A stretch of DNA of 64,000 bases, from positions 123,376,839 to 123,440,838 of the forward strand of contig OZ024824.1 in assembly GCA_964016985.1 (NCBI GenBank). The letters are read 5' to 3'. Position 1 is the first letter of the stretch. Every line of letters starts with the position of its first letter. The notes under the pieces were generated by a model. It was given only the letters and a program-made list of their open reading frames with translations, made no database searches and had not been told where the DNA came from. This document shows positions 1-10,284 of the stretch, piece after piece. Origin of the DNA: Anodontia alba (lineage: Eukaryota; Mollusca; Bivalvia; Lucinida; Lucinidae). The position numbers and the translations under genes were made by a program.

Positions 1-289
1 TGAAATTTTGAATGACGCCACACAAGCCTAACGCGAATGACGTCACAAGTAAATCGTGACGTTAATCAGTTACATGCAATTCTAATGCACTTGCGTATGT
101 AACGCGACGTCTGATAGATAACGTCAAAAATTTGCGACGGTATATTCTGCGATATACTGTCGCAAATCCGACGTCATCACGTAACGTCGTTTCTCATTGG
201 CTGGCATTTGGTTTTCTGCAGTTCACAGCACTTGTCGTTTCGTGCAAATAGTACATTTTTTTCAATAAAAAAAAATGAATAAATGCATT

Positions 290-462
290 AGAATGGGGAT
301 AACTGTATCAAATTTGTCATTTGTGGAGGTAAATCGCGGTTTTACGGTCGCAAATTACGTCTTACGGCTCCGCTGACGCGTCGCCGTAAAACGAAATTTC
401 CGACCGTAAAACCCCCAATTTACCTCCCCAAATGCCAAATTTGAATGCAGTTATCCCCTAAA
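290..462. repeat. Foldback (inverted-repeat) element, ~170 bp
   Basis: The left arm (GGGGATAACTG, then GGAGGTAAAT and CGGTTTTACGGTCG) is matched on the opposite strand by the right arm ending in CAGTTATCCCC. A short GC-rich loop separates the arms. The ends and spacing resemble a MITE, but no target duplication is obvious. No protein is encoded. Confidence 0.6.
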
Positions 463-547
463 TAGTTGAGCAGTATAATAATACAGAAATAGATACAGCG
501 CATATAGTTTGTGTAAATAACATTCGGTGTAAACGAACACACAAAAG

Positions 548-578
<31 letters not shown>

Positions 579-1254
579 GCGGAATGTGTCACACGACAAA
601 TCGAGACTGTGAACACAGAAAATCAACGAACGATTGTTTTAGTGATATTTGAACATTTGAACGTACTTCTCTCGATTTTTTTATATTTATTTTGATGAAG
701 TTTATATTTCTATGTCGTGATTTTATCTACTTTTCTATATAGTAACTGGATTGCACACAAAATGTCCGAGAGACTGAGACAAGGAGGCAGGTTCAAGAGA
801 AAGGGGGCCTCATCAAGTCATCTCGTTTGAAAGTAGGGAAACAAAATATTAATTATACGAGCTGTCTGTCTCAGGCCGAGGGGTGAGCTGCATTCTTTTT
901 TATCATATACTTATTTGCGTAAAAGTGTTTATGATAAAAGAAAAATCTTCTTAAATGTAATTTAATGTAAGGTCTATATATCGTACCCAGATAAAATGCA
1001 ATGTGCTCTCGCTATCCTAAACCTTTCCAGACCTTTCAAAAGAGCTATATTCCCTGAAAATTTCGATTTATTGCAAAAAATCAAAGTCTGAAACAATATA
1101 AAAGAGGACAGAAAAAATCAAACAGGAAATAAAATGATTTATCTTCAGTTTTTCAGTCTCAAATTGAAGAGGCTGATCAAGCTCTCAAGTATACTATGAT
1201 ATACATGGGTTGGTCATTAATATAGTTTGTCACTTTGCAAGAAATAGACAAATC
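463..1254. other. Unassigned AT-rich DNA with a poly-T tract
   Basis: No coding exon or recognised element is seen. A homopolymer T run occupies about 552-578. The segment could be intergenic DNA or part of the intron upstream of the first visible exon. Confidence 0.5.
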
Positions 1255-1468
1255 TTAACCCTTGTCCTGCTGAACCCGGATATACCCTGCCTTTGCAAAC
1301 AGTATAGATCCAGATCAGTTGGCTTCTGAAGAAGCCAACTGATCTGGATCTGCACTGTTTGCCATTAAGTATGTGAATTTATATCAACAAACCGGATCAA
1401 GTAATCTGATAGGCTGAAAATTAGAAGTGGGCGTGGAATCTTAATTTATTCAGCAGGACAAGGGTTAA
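1255..1468. mobile_element. TTAA-flanked MITE (piggyBac-like ends), copy 1
   Basis: TTAA at 1255-1258 and 1465-1468 flanks terminal inverted repeats CCCTTGTCCTGCTGAA and TTCAGCAGGACAAGGG. TTAA duplications and ends starting CCCT are typical of piggyBac-type elements. A central hairpin at 1295-1362 has outer stem GCAAACAGT and inner stem CCAGATCAGTTGGCTTCT. There is no ORF, so the element is non-autonomous. A second copy lies at 19966-20162 in the opposite orientation. Confidence 0.85.
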
Positions 1469-1729
1469 GGTTGAAAATCTTCATTAGAATTCGTTGAAGT
1501 TCAGCATGTTGACATTGTTATGTTTTTAACACTTCACCGATGATGTCACAATTACATGTAATGATGTAAGCAGCCAATTTTGATGAGGGCCTTAGCGGGA
1601 TAATTTTGTTGAATAGGAAGCTTAAATAAACACTTATGAATTAAAAGTAAAGTTGATAAGAGTTAAGGCAAAGATACGTATTAACCCTACTCCTTTATTT
1701 TCCCAAATTATTATTACTCTGTTTGTTTA

Positions 1730-2384
1730 GAATGGCATCAGGATCCAGGGTGAAGTTGGCTAGCTGTAAAAGTGCTTTAACACCCACCCCCCCATTACGA
1801 AAACACGCCTATACAAATACATTGTAAATTTTACCGCCGAAAAAACGAAAATATTAAGATGAAAAATTGTGATATTTTTCTTACTTCTGCTTAAAATATA
1901 GATTGTGGGTACTCGTAAGAGCCGCCTCGGTGAGGCGGTTCTAACGAGTACCCACAATCTATGTTTTAGGGCAGAAATAAGAAAATAATGTATACCCCTG
2001 TAAACCCCAGTTTTACTATATAAAAGTGGGGTTCAAGGGGGTCAGAATTATATAGGCGTGTTTTCATGATGCTCCCCCGGTGGTCTACTGACCGTTCTAA
2101 GGCGGTGGTCCCGGTGTCAGTCTTACTCTTTCTTGCTTTGTGGTTATTCTAAGAGGCGATTTGTTTTATGTCTTACCTTGTGTCATTTTGTTCTTGTGTT
2201 TTTTCAGTCCTTTTAGCATTGTGATTACCTCGCTTGGGGAAGAGAGAGCTAATCTTAGTGCTTTTCGTACTTTGTTCCATTAGTACTTGTTTGGATTTGT
2301 CGGTTTCCTCTTCCTCCTGGTGTCTGGGAAGGGCTGCGGTTTGTGATTGTGGCACTCCCTGGACTTTTCTCTTTTTTTTTTTTT
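1730..2384 (+). mobile_element. 5'-truncated Penelope-like retroelement 3' end, copy 1 (split by a MITE)
   Basis: The copy holds the family 3' region: CAGGGTGAAGTTGGCTAGC, then CTGACCGTTCTAAGGCGGTG, ending CCCTGGACTTTTCTC plus a T run. It is divided at the C-rich stretch by the hairpin MITE at 1793-2071. It is non-coding; the open frames across it are chance translations of the 3' UTR. Confidence 0.75.
1793..2071 (+). mobile_element. Hairpin MITE family, copy 1
   Basis: Starts CATTACGAAAACACGCC and ends GGCGTGTTTTCATGATG. The central hairpin (ATTGTGGGTACTCG and its complement) has a mismatch in the left arm (GTAAGAGCC against GTTAGAACC). It is inserted inside the retroelement copy at 1730-2384, so it is younger than that copy. 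Confidence 0.85.
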
Positions 2385-2689
2385 GTTCTACTGACCATTC
2401 TAAGGCGTTGGTCTCGGTGTTAGTCTTACTCTTCGTTTCTTTGTGGTTTATTCTACGAGGAGATTTGTTTTATGTCTTACCATGTGTTATTTGTTCTTGT
2501 GTTTTTCAGTTCTTTTTAGCATTGCGATTACCTCGCTTGGGGAAGAAAGAGCTAATCTTAGTGCTTTTCGTACATTTGTTCGATTTGCGCTTGTTTGGTT
2601 TTGTCTGTTTTCTCTTCCTCCTGGTGTCTGGGAAGGGCTGCGGTTTGTGATTGTGGCACTCCCTGGACTTTTCTCACTTTTTTTTTTTC
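2385..2689 (+). mobile_element. Penelope-like retroelement 3' end, copy 2, tandem to copy 1
   Basis: Begins GTTCTACTGACCATTCTAAG directly after the T run of copy 1 and repeats the same ~300-bp 3' region, ending CTGGACTTTTCTCAC plus Ts. The head-to-tail arrangement with the preceding copy is the point of interest. Confidence 0.75.
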
Positions 2690-3375
2690 AATTACGACAA
2701 TGAAATGGATGGGTCTTTTTCACACGATTTTTATATTTTATCAAGAACTATACCTTTATTATGGTAATAGGCCCAAACCATTATATTAAAGGCATATTCC
2801 TGTTGCCATGGCAACAGAAGTTTGAAATTAATTTTGTCAAAAAGTAACTTTTCATTTCTTACTACGTATGAACATTGTACATGATTTTTTTGTAAAAGTT
2901 TGTTTCAAATTTTATGGTTATGTTTAGAAATTACTCTTTGTATGATGTAGCGGTTTAACCAACTTCCTATAGTATTTTCAAGAAAAAAAAAGGAGTAGTC
3001 AAGATGCTAGCTATGATGTATTAATGTTCTTAAAAACCGCAGAAAAAAAAAGAAAAAGAAAAAGAAAAAACTTCTGAAGGTACAGAAAAGCCGTCGCAAA
3101 ATATTTGATGATCCTGATCCTTTATTTCCAAATTATTACTCATTTGGTTTCCATGACAACAATCAAATGGACGGGTCTTTTCACAAAATCCTTACATTTG
3201 ATTAAGAACTACTCATGGAAAGTTTTTGGTTAAATTTTGTTGAAACGTATTGAATAGTATGACCAAAAAGTCTTTTTTATGGTATGTTTAAGGTTTTTTG
3301 GGTTGCCATGGCAAAATTAATTTGATCAACAATAAATCTTTTGATTCATACTGCGTATGGATGCTATATGTGATT

Positions 3376-3653
3376 CATTACGAAAATACGCCTATTCAAA
3401 TATAAAGAAAATTTCACCTCCAAAAACTGAAAATTTTCAGGTAAAAAACTCTGATATTTTTTATATTTCTGCTCAAAACATAGATTGTGGGTACTCGTTA
3501 GAACCGCCTTGGCGAGGCGGTTCTAACGAGTACCCACAATCTATGTTTTGAGTAGAAATGAGAAAAATAATGTATACCCCTGTAAACCCCAGTTTTACTA
3601 TATAAAAGTGGGGTTCAAGGGGGTCAAAATTATATAGGCATGTTTTCGTGATG
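3376..3653 (+). mobile_element. Hairpin MITE family, copy 2
   Basis: Complete copy: CATTACGAAAATACGCC start, AGGCATGTTTTCGTGATG end, nearly perfect central hairpin, then the asymmetric right half with GTATACCCCTGTAAACCCC and a TATAAAAGTGGGG block. Inserted in unit 2 of the local tandem repeat. Confidence 0.9.
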
Positions 3654-3805
3654 TTTTTTTTGTAAAATTTTGCATCATATTTTCATAACTATCTTTAGAA
3701 ATTACTGCGTATGATGTGGTGGATTTCTATTTTATTACAGAAATTTTTCAGCTCACATGTTCCTAACTGTATACAAGAGTAGCCAATATGCTTAATAGTG
3801 TTAAA

Positions 3806-5272
3806 GCATCGATTGTTCACAGAATATGCAAATTAAGATAAATGTTATGAAATTCATATCCTTTATAATTATCATTTTCTTTATAATTGTTTTTTTATGG
3901 TTTTAGAGTGTAGGGGTAAATAAAGTTTAATACCACGCAAACTACATGGTGGCTCACCTTCATACTCTGTCAGAATACAACTTATACATAGCTGATCTGT
4001 TGAAAAAGTTTAAAGGAAATCTATTTTTAGGAAGTATGTCACATATTAGTATCTTCAGTATATGCTTGTTAAAATTGATGTGATTTTGTCTGAATTTTCT
4101 TGCTTGAAAATAAGAAATAAAAAAAAATATGCACTTGTATTCGGTGAAACCTTTGTATATTTTGCTCCGGTTATTCTTTTGTGGTAAATCACTTACAGTG
4201 AAAATGGAGTTTTCCCTATATAAATGAGCTAATAACGAATTTTAGCATGTTAGTAAAATTTGACCAAAATGGCCATTGTAGTAAACATGGTAGAGTTCTT
4301 TAAAGAGCCATATCTGTTAAACCAAATGGTAACATGGCTATTTTATTGTTGTAAAATAGTCAGAATATAACACAAAACTGTATTATAAAATTATGAAAAA
4401 AATATTATTGGGGAAAAAAACATAAGGGTCAGGTGTCAGTAGTGACCTTATATACATTTATATAGGATATATCGGGTACCATCAGAGCCGATATTAGGTG
4501 TAGTTTTCACGTAAGCATTCTACTTTTACAATCAGGACCCAGTTGTTCAAAGAATCTTTAGCTTAACATGCTTGTTAACGTCAAACTGTTAACTGTTCTA
4601 GCTAAGGTATTTTCAAATACATTAATATTTTTGCAGCAAAAATTTGAGTAGCTTTTGCAATGCAATGCAAAGCCAACTCACATTTGTTTAGTAAACATAT
4701 TAATGCAGTTGCCATATTTCAGTATAGAAATTGTTACATCACGTTAGCTAACAACTTCGTTAATCTTTTAACAATTTGGCCTAGGTTTTGAAATTATAAC
4801 CATTTTCAAACGTCATGGTAATCAACCACCCACCATTTATTTTAAACCAGTATTTATAGAATGCACCCTTAATGTTCGGACACTTAAATTTCTAACCATA
4901 CGTATACTAAAGTCTTTTTGATTATCCCTAAAATTACTTCTATCTCATAAGGCGACTTAAAAACAGTGAAAGAAAAGCAAAATATGTTACTCAATTTAAT
5001 CTGGATCTAAACAAATTGCTCACGCCTGTCAGTTCGAATATTTTGGACAATGGTACTTTTTATTACTGTAAAAACGAGAATGTTTGAAAACACTAGAAAT
5101 GTGTCCCAAGGACACTGATTCCCCCGCCTGAAAAACTTGAACGCCAATTACTAACGCCAGACGCGGACTTAGACGGACGGACGGACAGGGATAACACTAT
5201 ACGCCCCTCCAACCATTCTTTGAATGACGGGGGCGTAAAATGTAAATAAATAAATGTGTGTTTTGTATTCAG
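3806..5272. other. Non-coding AT-rich DNA
   Basis: No exon, RNA gene or recognised mobile element is found. It ends at the splice acceptor TTTTGTATTCAG of the first visible exon. An upstream exon carrying the initiator Met and signal peptide must exist but cannot be placed here. Confidence 0.5.
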
Positions 5273-5464
5273 AAAACCTGGCTTTACGCAGGCCAACGTA
5301 CTTCCCACCCAGACAAGATTCTGGAATCGACGCCCGCATGAGCCCAGACATAGTAAACGACGGGCTGACTGAGACCTGTGCGTTTGTTTCATACAATGGT
5401 CAGTGGTGGATGGTAGAACTTGATCAGCATTATCAAGTGGAGATAATTAAAGTTCTCGTTTATG
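5273..5464 (+). CDS. Exon 1 of F-lectin/CUB gene: N-terminal half of a fucolectin (F5/8C-like) domain
   Basis: The 192-bp internal exon lies between acceptor TTTTGTATTCAG and donor GTGAGT, in phase 1 at both ends. The translation has the hallmarks of the fucolectin/F5-8-type-C fold: NLALRRPTY at the start, IVNDGL, a Cys in the ETCAF segment, and the aromatic strand QWWMVELDQ, close to the family's WWxVDLG. This family binds fucosylated or other glycans in invertebrate innate-immune lectins; ligand binding here is inferred only from family membership. The domain is finished by the exon at 11175-11387: the leftover G at 5464 joins AC to make Asp. The signal peptide is not visible. A non-lectin F5/8C adhesion domain is the main alternative. 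Confidence 0.85.
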
Positions 5465-5537
5465 GTGAGTTATAACATAACGTACTAGAGACACAGCATT
5501 TCCTAAAAAATGAATGGGCGCCATATCGAGCGAAAGT

Positions 5538-5820
5538 CATTACGAAAACACACCTATTCAAATACACTGAAAATTTTACTACCAAAAAAAATGGCAATTT
5601 TTCAGATAAAAAATTCTGATATTTTTTTATATTTCTGCTCAAAACATAGATTGTGGGTACTCGTTAGAACCGCCTCGTCGAGGCGGTTCTAACGAGTGCC
5701 CACAATCGATATTTTTGAGCAGAAATAAGAAAAATAATGTATACCCCTGTAAACCCCAGCTTTACTATTTAAAAGTGGGGTTTGAGGGGGTCAAAATTAT
5801 ATAGTCATGTTTTCGTGATG
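5538..5820 (+). mobile_element. Hairpin MITE family, copy 3
   Basis: Complete copy with CATTACGAAAACACACC start and CATGTTTTCGTGATG end. It lies 74 bp downstream of exon 1, within intron 1. The right hairpin arm carries GAGTGCCCACAATCG, a slight mismatch to the left arm. Confidence 0.88.
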
Positions 5821-6243
5821 GCCTTCGAATATGCTCAAAATGCACAGATTCAGATCATCCTGCGCATGCGCATGGTATTATTCCGGCCTTTGCTCCCAAT
5901 TCAAACATTCTGCAGTATCCAATGATTCTGAATGCGGACTGTAAAGACTACAATCAGACTGCGCAAATAAGCAGGCTGATCTGGGCTTCGCTGTCCGCAT
6001 ATGCCCGAAGGCATGGTCTCGCATGGCGCGGCTCATTTTATGAATGTATGTTTGTAAAAATAGCCTATTAAACTGGACACTGGTTTGATATTTTTATACG
6101 AACATTTATCCACAACCGAAAGATATTCATATATTTTATTTGATCCATCTGCAGTTCTCGTTAGCAATTATAACGGTTACTCTGTTATTTGAAGATACAA
6201 CAGAGCATTTACAATATAGGGATCAAAACATGGTTTTTCATGC
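5821..6243. other. Intron DNA with a relic of the AGATCAGCC-type repeat
   Basis: Contains degenerate words such as CAGGCTGATCTGGGCTTCGC and GCATGGTCTCGCATGGCGCGG, shared with the repeats at 10934, 19255, 22885 and 23273. No ORF or intact ends are seen. Confidence 0.4.
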
Positions 6244-6336
6244 ATTAACATTCGCCAGGTCCCTTGGGAGGTGTTGAAAACCGAGGCCGGAGGCCTCGGT
6301 TTTCAACACCTCCCAAGGGACCTGGCGAATGTTAAT
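6244..6336. repeat. Perfect inverted repeat, 45-bp arms and 3-bp loop
   Basis: The left arm 6244-6288 begins ATTAACATTCGCCAGGTCCC. It is exactly complementary to 6292-6336, with loop GGA at 6289-6291. Perfect arms of this length imply recent formation or continuing homogenisation. It may be the core of a larger foldback element whose ends are not recognised. Confidence 0.9.
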
Positions 6337-7253
6337 ATATTGAAAAATTATGTTTGATCGCTTTTATTGCATGAAAACTGAAAACATTTGCTACATTTCG
6401 CGTTATTTCTTGCATTATTTTGTTGATGTCTCACGAACGCAATTTCCACGGACTATGCTAGTTCTAGGGCCAGGCAGTACACATCTCGGAACGGCAGCAA
6501 ATCTGTGGCCCCGGTACGATCATATTGAAAGTTGCGTAGTCGTGCATTAGCAGCGCGTGAATTTCCCTGTTAATACACGGCTTTTCGCCGGATAATGCAC
6601 GGCTGTTAATAACGTGCGGCACTGCTTTTTATGCAATAATAACCGTTCTAGAGATAAACTTTCTTCAAATGCCACAATTCGTCGTAATAACAGCATAATG
6701 TTTTCCCTGTCAGCTCACTAGTTTCTAATGGGCGAAATAATGAAACTGTGTAAAATCTGCAACAGCGCTATATTTTTGCCGCACTCTTCACGCGATGGTC
6801 TGAAATAGATAAAACTGTCAGTGTTCCAAGCGAATTACAGCGGTTAAATTAAAAAAAAAGCCAGAAACTTGCCTACAAATTACACGATTACCCGTCAAAT
6901 GCAATACTACGAAAAGTGGTTGCAGTGAGATGAAATCTTGTACCACGAATTCGATCCACATGCTGTTGCTAAATTCATCGAAAGCATCCTGTAAAGGATT
7001 TACATGAATTACAAGTCATTTTATGAAATATTTTACAGCAGCAACAGATTTCTTGGGTAAAATTAAGCAGGTTTTTGTAAGCACTGTAATTTGAATGCAG
7101 CTTCTGTGTTTTGGAACTCGTCACAAGGAGATAGTAGAAACCGTTGAATTTGTTTTAATCATTTACAAAAATATATTTACTTATTCTGAGTAAACCACCG
7201 GACATTCGGTAGCTTTTGAACCATTTAGAATGCAAAATAGGTCAGTATCGATA
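6337..7253. other. Intron DNA without recognised features
   Basis: No supported exon, RNA gene or repeat family is found between the perfect inverted repeat and the mariner element. The TA dinucleotide at 7252-7253 is the left target duplication of the mariner. Confidence 0.5.
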
Positions 7254-8534
7254 CGAGGGCGTGTCAATAAATAACCAGCCTATCCCATTTCCGATGGACC
7301 GAGACGGTCATAATTTTCATGCTTTGTTTCAATATATGTTTTATACATGGGTGCAACATTACACGCGTATCGAGTCATTCTTTAATAAGATGATGAATGT
7401 CAAACATGGCTAGTGATGCAAAGGCATGCTTTTCATCTAAAATTGAGTACCGTGCTGTAATTCGGTACCTGTATTTAAAAGGTAAAACAGGCAAGGAGGT
7501 ACATGATGAGTTAGCCGATGTTTATGGGTCTTCTGCACCATCTTATGCTCAGGTTAAATTCTTGGTAGGGGAATTCAAACGCGGTAGAACATCTTTAGAA
7601 GATGAAGCCAGGTCTGGACGCCCACTGGATGCCACCGACGAAGAAATGTGTAAGAAAGTTCGGGATCTGGTAAACTCTGATAGGCGAATTCAGGTGGAAG
7701 AAATTGCGCAGGCATTACGCATTTCACATCGTAGCGTTTCAACAATCTTACATGATCGTTTAGGTATGCGCAAGCTAACAGCCCGTTGGGTCCCCAAATC
7801 CCTTAACGATAAACCAATGGCAACCAGAGCATCAGTATGCAGCGCCTTGTTGAAGCGTTTTAGGTCAAAAGATGATTTGCTTTTGCGTCTGGTGACTGTA
7901 GATGAGACTTGGGTTCATTATTATGAGCCAGAGAATAAAGCTCAGAGTCGTCAGTGGGTAGGGCCTGGGTCCCCGAGGCCAAAGAAGTTCAAGACGCAAC
8001 TATCTACTGGCAAGGTGATGGCCACAGTATTTTGGGACGCAAGAGGCGTTATTATGTTGGACTTTTTACCCAGGAGAAGTACAATAACTGGAGTGTACAA
8101 TGCAAACTTGTTAGACCAGCTGAGAACCGCCATCCGTGAAACAGGCCGAGGTAAACTCTCTAAAGGTGTTTTGCTGCAAAAGGACAACGCGAGAGTCCAC
8201 ACTTGCAAAGTTGCAATGGATGCTGTAGAGCGAAACGGGTATGAATTAATACCACTTCCTGCCTATTCGTCTGACCTAGCTCCTAGCGACTTCTTCCTAT
8301 TCCCAAACTTGAAAAAGGATATCCGTGGACTTCATTTCCGGTCTGATGAAGAAGTCGTGACGGCAGTTGAGGAGTGGGTCAATGGAAAGGACCCTAACTT
8401 TTTCAGTTCTGGGCTGACGGCACTTGAACACCGTTGGTCTAAGTGCATCACACTAGAGGGCAATTACATCGGAAAAAAAGAGGTGGATCTCAACCGGAAA
8501 TAAGTTAGGCTGGTTACTTATTGGCTCACCCTCG
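7254..8534 (+). mobile_element. Full-length mariner (DD34D) transposon
   Basis: The 1,281-bp element has ~28-bp terminal inverted repeats. The left end starts CGAGGGCGTGTCAATAAATA and the right end is complementary to CGAGGGTGAGCCAATAAGTA, with a few mismatches. It is flanked by TA at 7252-7253 and 8535-8536, the canonical mariner target duplication. One uninterrupted transposase frame fills the interior. It lies in intron 1 of the lectin/CUB gene in the same orientation. Ends, duplications and coding region are all intact, so the insertion is probably recent and may still be competent. Confidence 0.95.
7397..8503 (+). CDS. Mariner transposase, intact
   Basis: The 368-residue frame encodes the cut-and-paste transposase of the surrounding mariner. 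It binds the terminal repeats and acts in the nucleus. The N-terminal ~130 residues form the paired helix-turn-helix DNA-binding region, including SGRPLDATDEE. The linker reads WVPKSLND, where the classic family has WVPHEL. The catalytic residues are all present: Asp169 in TVDETW, Asp263 in QKDNARVHT and Asp298 in DLAPSDFFLF, with 34 residues between the second and third (DD34D). The usual family length is ~345-350. The second ATG at 7406 (Met4) would give 365 residues and may be the true start, since nothing distinguishes the two. No stop or frameshift is seen. Confidence 0.95.
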   Translation: MSNMASDAKACFSSKIEYRAVIRYLYLKGKTGKEVHDELADVYGSSAPSYAQVKFLVGEFKRGRTSLEDEARSGRPLDATDEEMCKKVRDLVNSDRRIQVEEIAQALRISHRSVSTILHDRLGMRKLTARWVPKSLNDKPMATRASVCSALLKRFRSKDDLLLRLVTVDETWVHYYEPENKAQSRQWVGPGSPRPKKFKTQLSTGKVMATVFWDARGVIMLDFLPRRSTITGVYNANLLDQLRTAIRETGRGKLSKGVLLQKDNARVHTCKVAMDAVERNGYELIPLPAYSSDLAPSDFFLFPNLKKDIRGLHFRSDEEVVTAVEEWVNGKDPNFFSSGLTALEHRWSKCITLEGNYIGKKEVDLNRK

Positions 8535-8536
8535 TA

Positions 8537-9265
8537 ATTGTCGCATGACTGACAAGTAATGGTCGACGTTAGTTTTTGATAAATTCTAATGTCAGACTTC
8601 TACAGAACCAAAACTAATTTTTTGACGTAATCTATCGTCATGCATATATATCTAGAAGTCTGATGTTATATTAGTTAGCGACTAGAGACCCACTAGAGAC
8701 CCACAAATAGACATGGGAATTAGCAAGTTTTCGGAAGTAATATCTTATGTACTAAAAGTATTGATACTTTTGATTAAGTCGACTAAGTAGATTTTCAAGT
8801 AGACATTACTTTCCCAAACTAGAGTTTCCGTGCGACAATGCCTTCAAAAATTAGAAAGTGAAAATACGCTACGTAACAGCTCGCTGGCTCTTGATCTGTT
8901 CTTTGAACTTTATTCAAATACGGGAACCAGTGTTTTGTTTAGCAATAGCAACACCTGAGCTTGTAATGTATTATTTTTATCATATATAAAATGCCTATAA
9001 GATTCTTCAAAATCATATAGGGTTACCAAGAAAAGGAAAAAGATTAAAGAATCACCCCTAAAAAGTGTTAATATAGATATGTTCTTATTTGCTTTGGGTA
9101 CTGTAAAATGCTAAAATGCAAATAGTATGGACCCTGGTCAGTTATTAATGTTGCTTGTCTTTCAGACTCAAGCCTATGATTTCTCGTCTTGTCCTGTCCT
9201 GTCATGCACAAGCCAAATTGCCAACATACGTAGATTCAAACTAATGGGTCTCTGCATGCATGGTC
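8537..9265. other. Intron DNA, no recognised feature
   Basis: Unique-looking AT-rich sequence between the mariner and the small palindromic element. No exon with splice signals and no repeat family member is seen. Confidence 0.5.
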
Positions 9266-9370
9266 CAAGCTAGCCTTCTACATAAATCTACATCGGACTG
9301 TCATCGGCCCGTCAGCTACCATGACGGGCCGATGACGGCCCGATATAGATTTACGTAGAATGCTGACTGG
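9266..9370. mobile_element. Short palindromic MITE (TAGCATTCT family), copy 1
   Basis: Almost the entire ~105 bp is an inverted repeat: TAAATCTACATCGG pairs with the right arm, and the tip is GGCCCGTCA/TGACGGGCC. Ends resemble GCTAGCATTCT and AGAATGCTGACTGGG. Two relatives lie at 19405-19510 and 22775-22880. Confidence 0.75.
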
Positions 9371-9601
9371 GTGTTATGGTTGACACCATTGCGCGATGGC
9401 GAGCCGAGTCTCAAACTTAATGACTTCCCAAGTCTCAGAAGTTTCGAGCCTAACTGCCACTGTCTATGGTCGGGCTCATCATGGTTCAATTTGTGGTTTT
9501 AATTTTGCTTTGACTTTTATTAACCATTGAGCCCTTTGCCTTGTTCATCGCAGTTTTGTGATTTTATAATCAGGAAAAAACTAGTTTAGAATCGACAAAA
9601 A

Positions 9602-10195
9602 ACCGGTAGTGACATTTCAACTACATTAATTCAAGGTTTCAACTTCACGAATTGACGATTTCAACTTCACGAATTCTCGATTTCAACTTCACGAATTCAC
9701 GATTTCAACTTCACGAATTCAACTTCACGAGTTCACGAATTCAACTTCACGAATTCATAAATTCAACTTCAAGAATTCACGAATACAACTTCACGAATTC
9801 AACTTCACAAATTCAACTTCACGAATTCAACTTTACGAATTCACGAATTCAACTTCAGGAATTCACGATTTCAACTTCAAGAATAGCCGAATTTAACTTC
9901 ACAAATTCAACTGCAGGAATTCAACTTTTCAACCTCACGGATTCACAAATTTAATTTCACGAATTAACAAATTCAACAGTTGAATTCATGAAGTTGAATT
10001 CGTGAAGTTAAATTTGTGAATTCGTGAAGTTGAATTCGTGAAACTGAATTCGTGAAGTTGAATTTGTGAAATTGAATTTGTGAAATTGAATTCGTGAAGT
10101 TAAAATCGTGAATTTCGTGGAGTTGAAATCGTGAACTCGTGAAGTTGAAACCGTGAATTAACGTAGTTGAAATGTAACTACCGGTCTTTCGTAAG
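9602..10195. repeat. Foldback element built from a TTCAACTTCACGAA minisatellite
   Basis: Outer arms ACCGGTAGT.ACATTTCAAC (left) and the complementary right arm ending GTAACTACCGGT enclose two blocks of degenerate ~14-20-bp repeats. Repeats read TTCAACTTCACGAATTC from about 9637 to 9970. They then appear as the reverse complement, GAATTCGTGAAGTTGAA, to about 10165. The 100-codon open frame in the left block is only the translated repeat. Confidence 0.85.
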
Positions 10196-10284
10196 AAGCC
10201 CCCTTCCCGCCCTTCAGGTTGTAGCTAGTTGTTCCAAGGCGGGTCCTTTATTGCAGCATTGTTTTAAGTCGGTTATTTCAACTA

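Larger units (their letters stand above)
1675..3805 (+). repeat. Two tandem copies of an unidentified repeat, each interrupted by a mobile element
   Basis: Unit 1 (about 1675-1730 plus 2690-3035) and unit 2 (about 3090-3375 plus 3654-3805) share the blocks TCCTTTATTT, CAAATTATTA, TGGACGGGTCTTTT-like, TTGCCATGGCAA and TTTAGAAATTACT. Unit 1 is split by the retroelement copies at 1730-2689. Unit 2 is split by the hairpin MITE at 3376-3653. Each unit therefore provides the empty site for the insertion in the other. Confidence 0.65.

Noticed and set aside
2234..2650. 138-codon open frame with hydrophobic, apparently membrane-spanning stretches
   Set aside because: It spans two tandem copies of the Penelope-like 3' UTR. 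Similar hydrophobic frames appear in every copy on either strand because of the T-rich sequence.
9652..9954. 100-codon open frame rich in Ser, Asn, Phe and Thr
   Set aside because: It is a translation of the TTCAACTTCACGAA minisatellite. The same repeat, inverted, follows directly, and there is no gene-like context.
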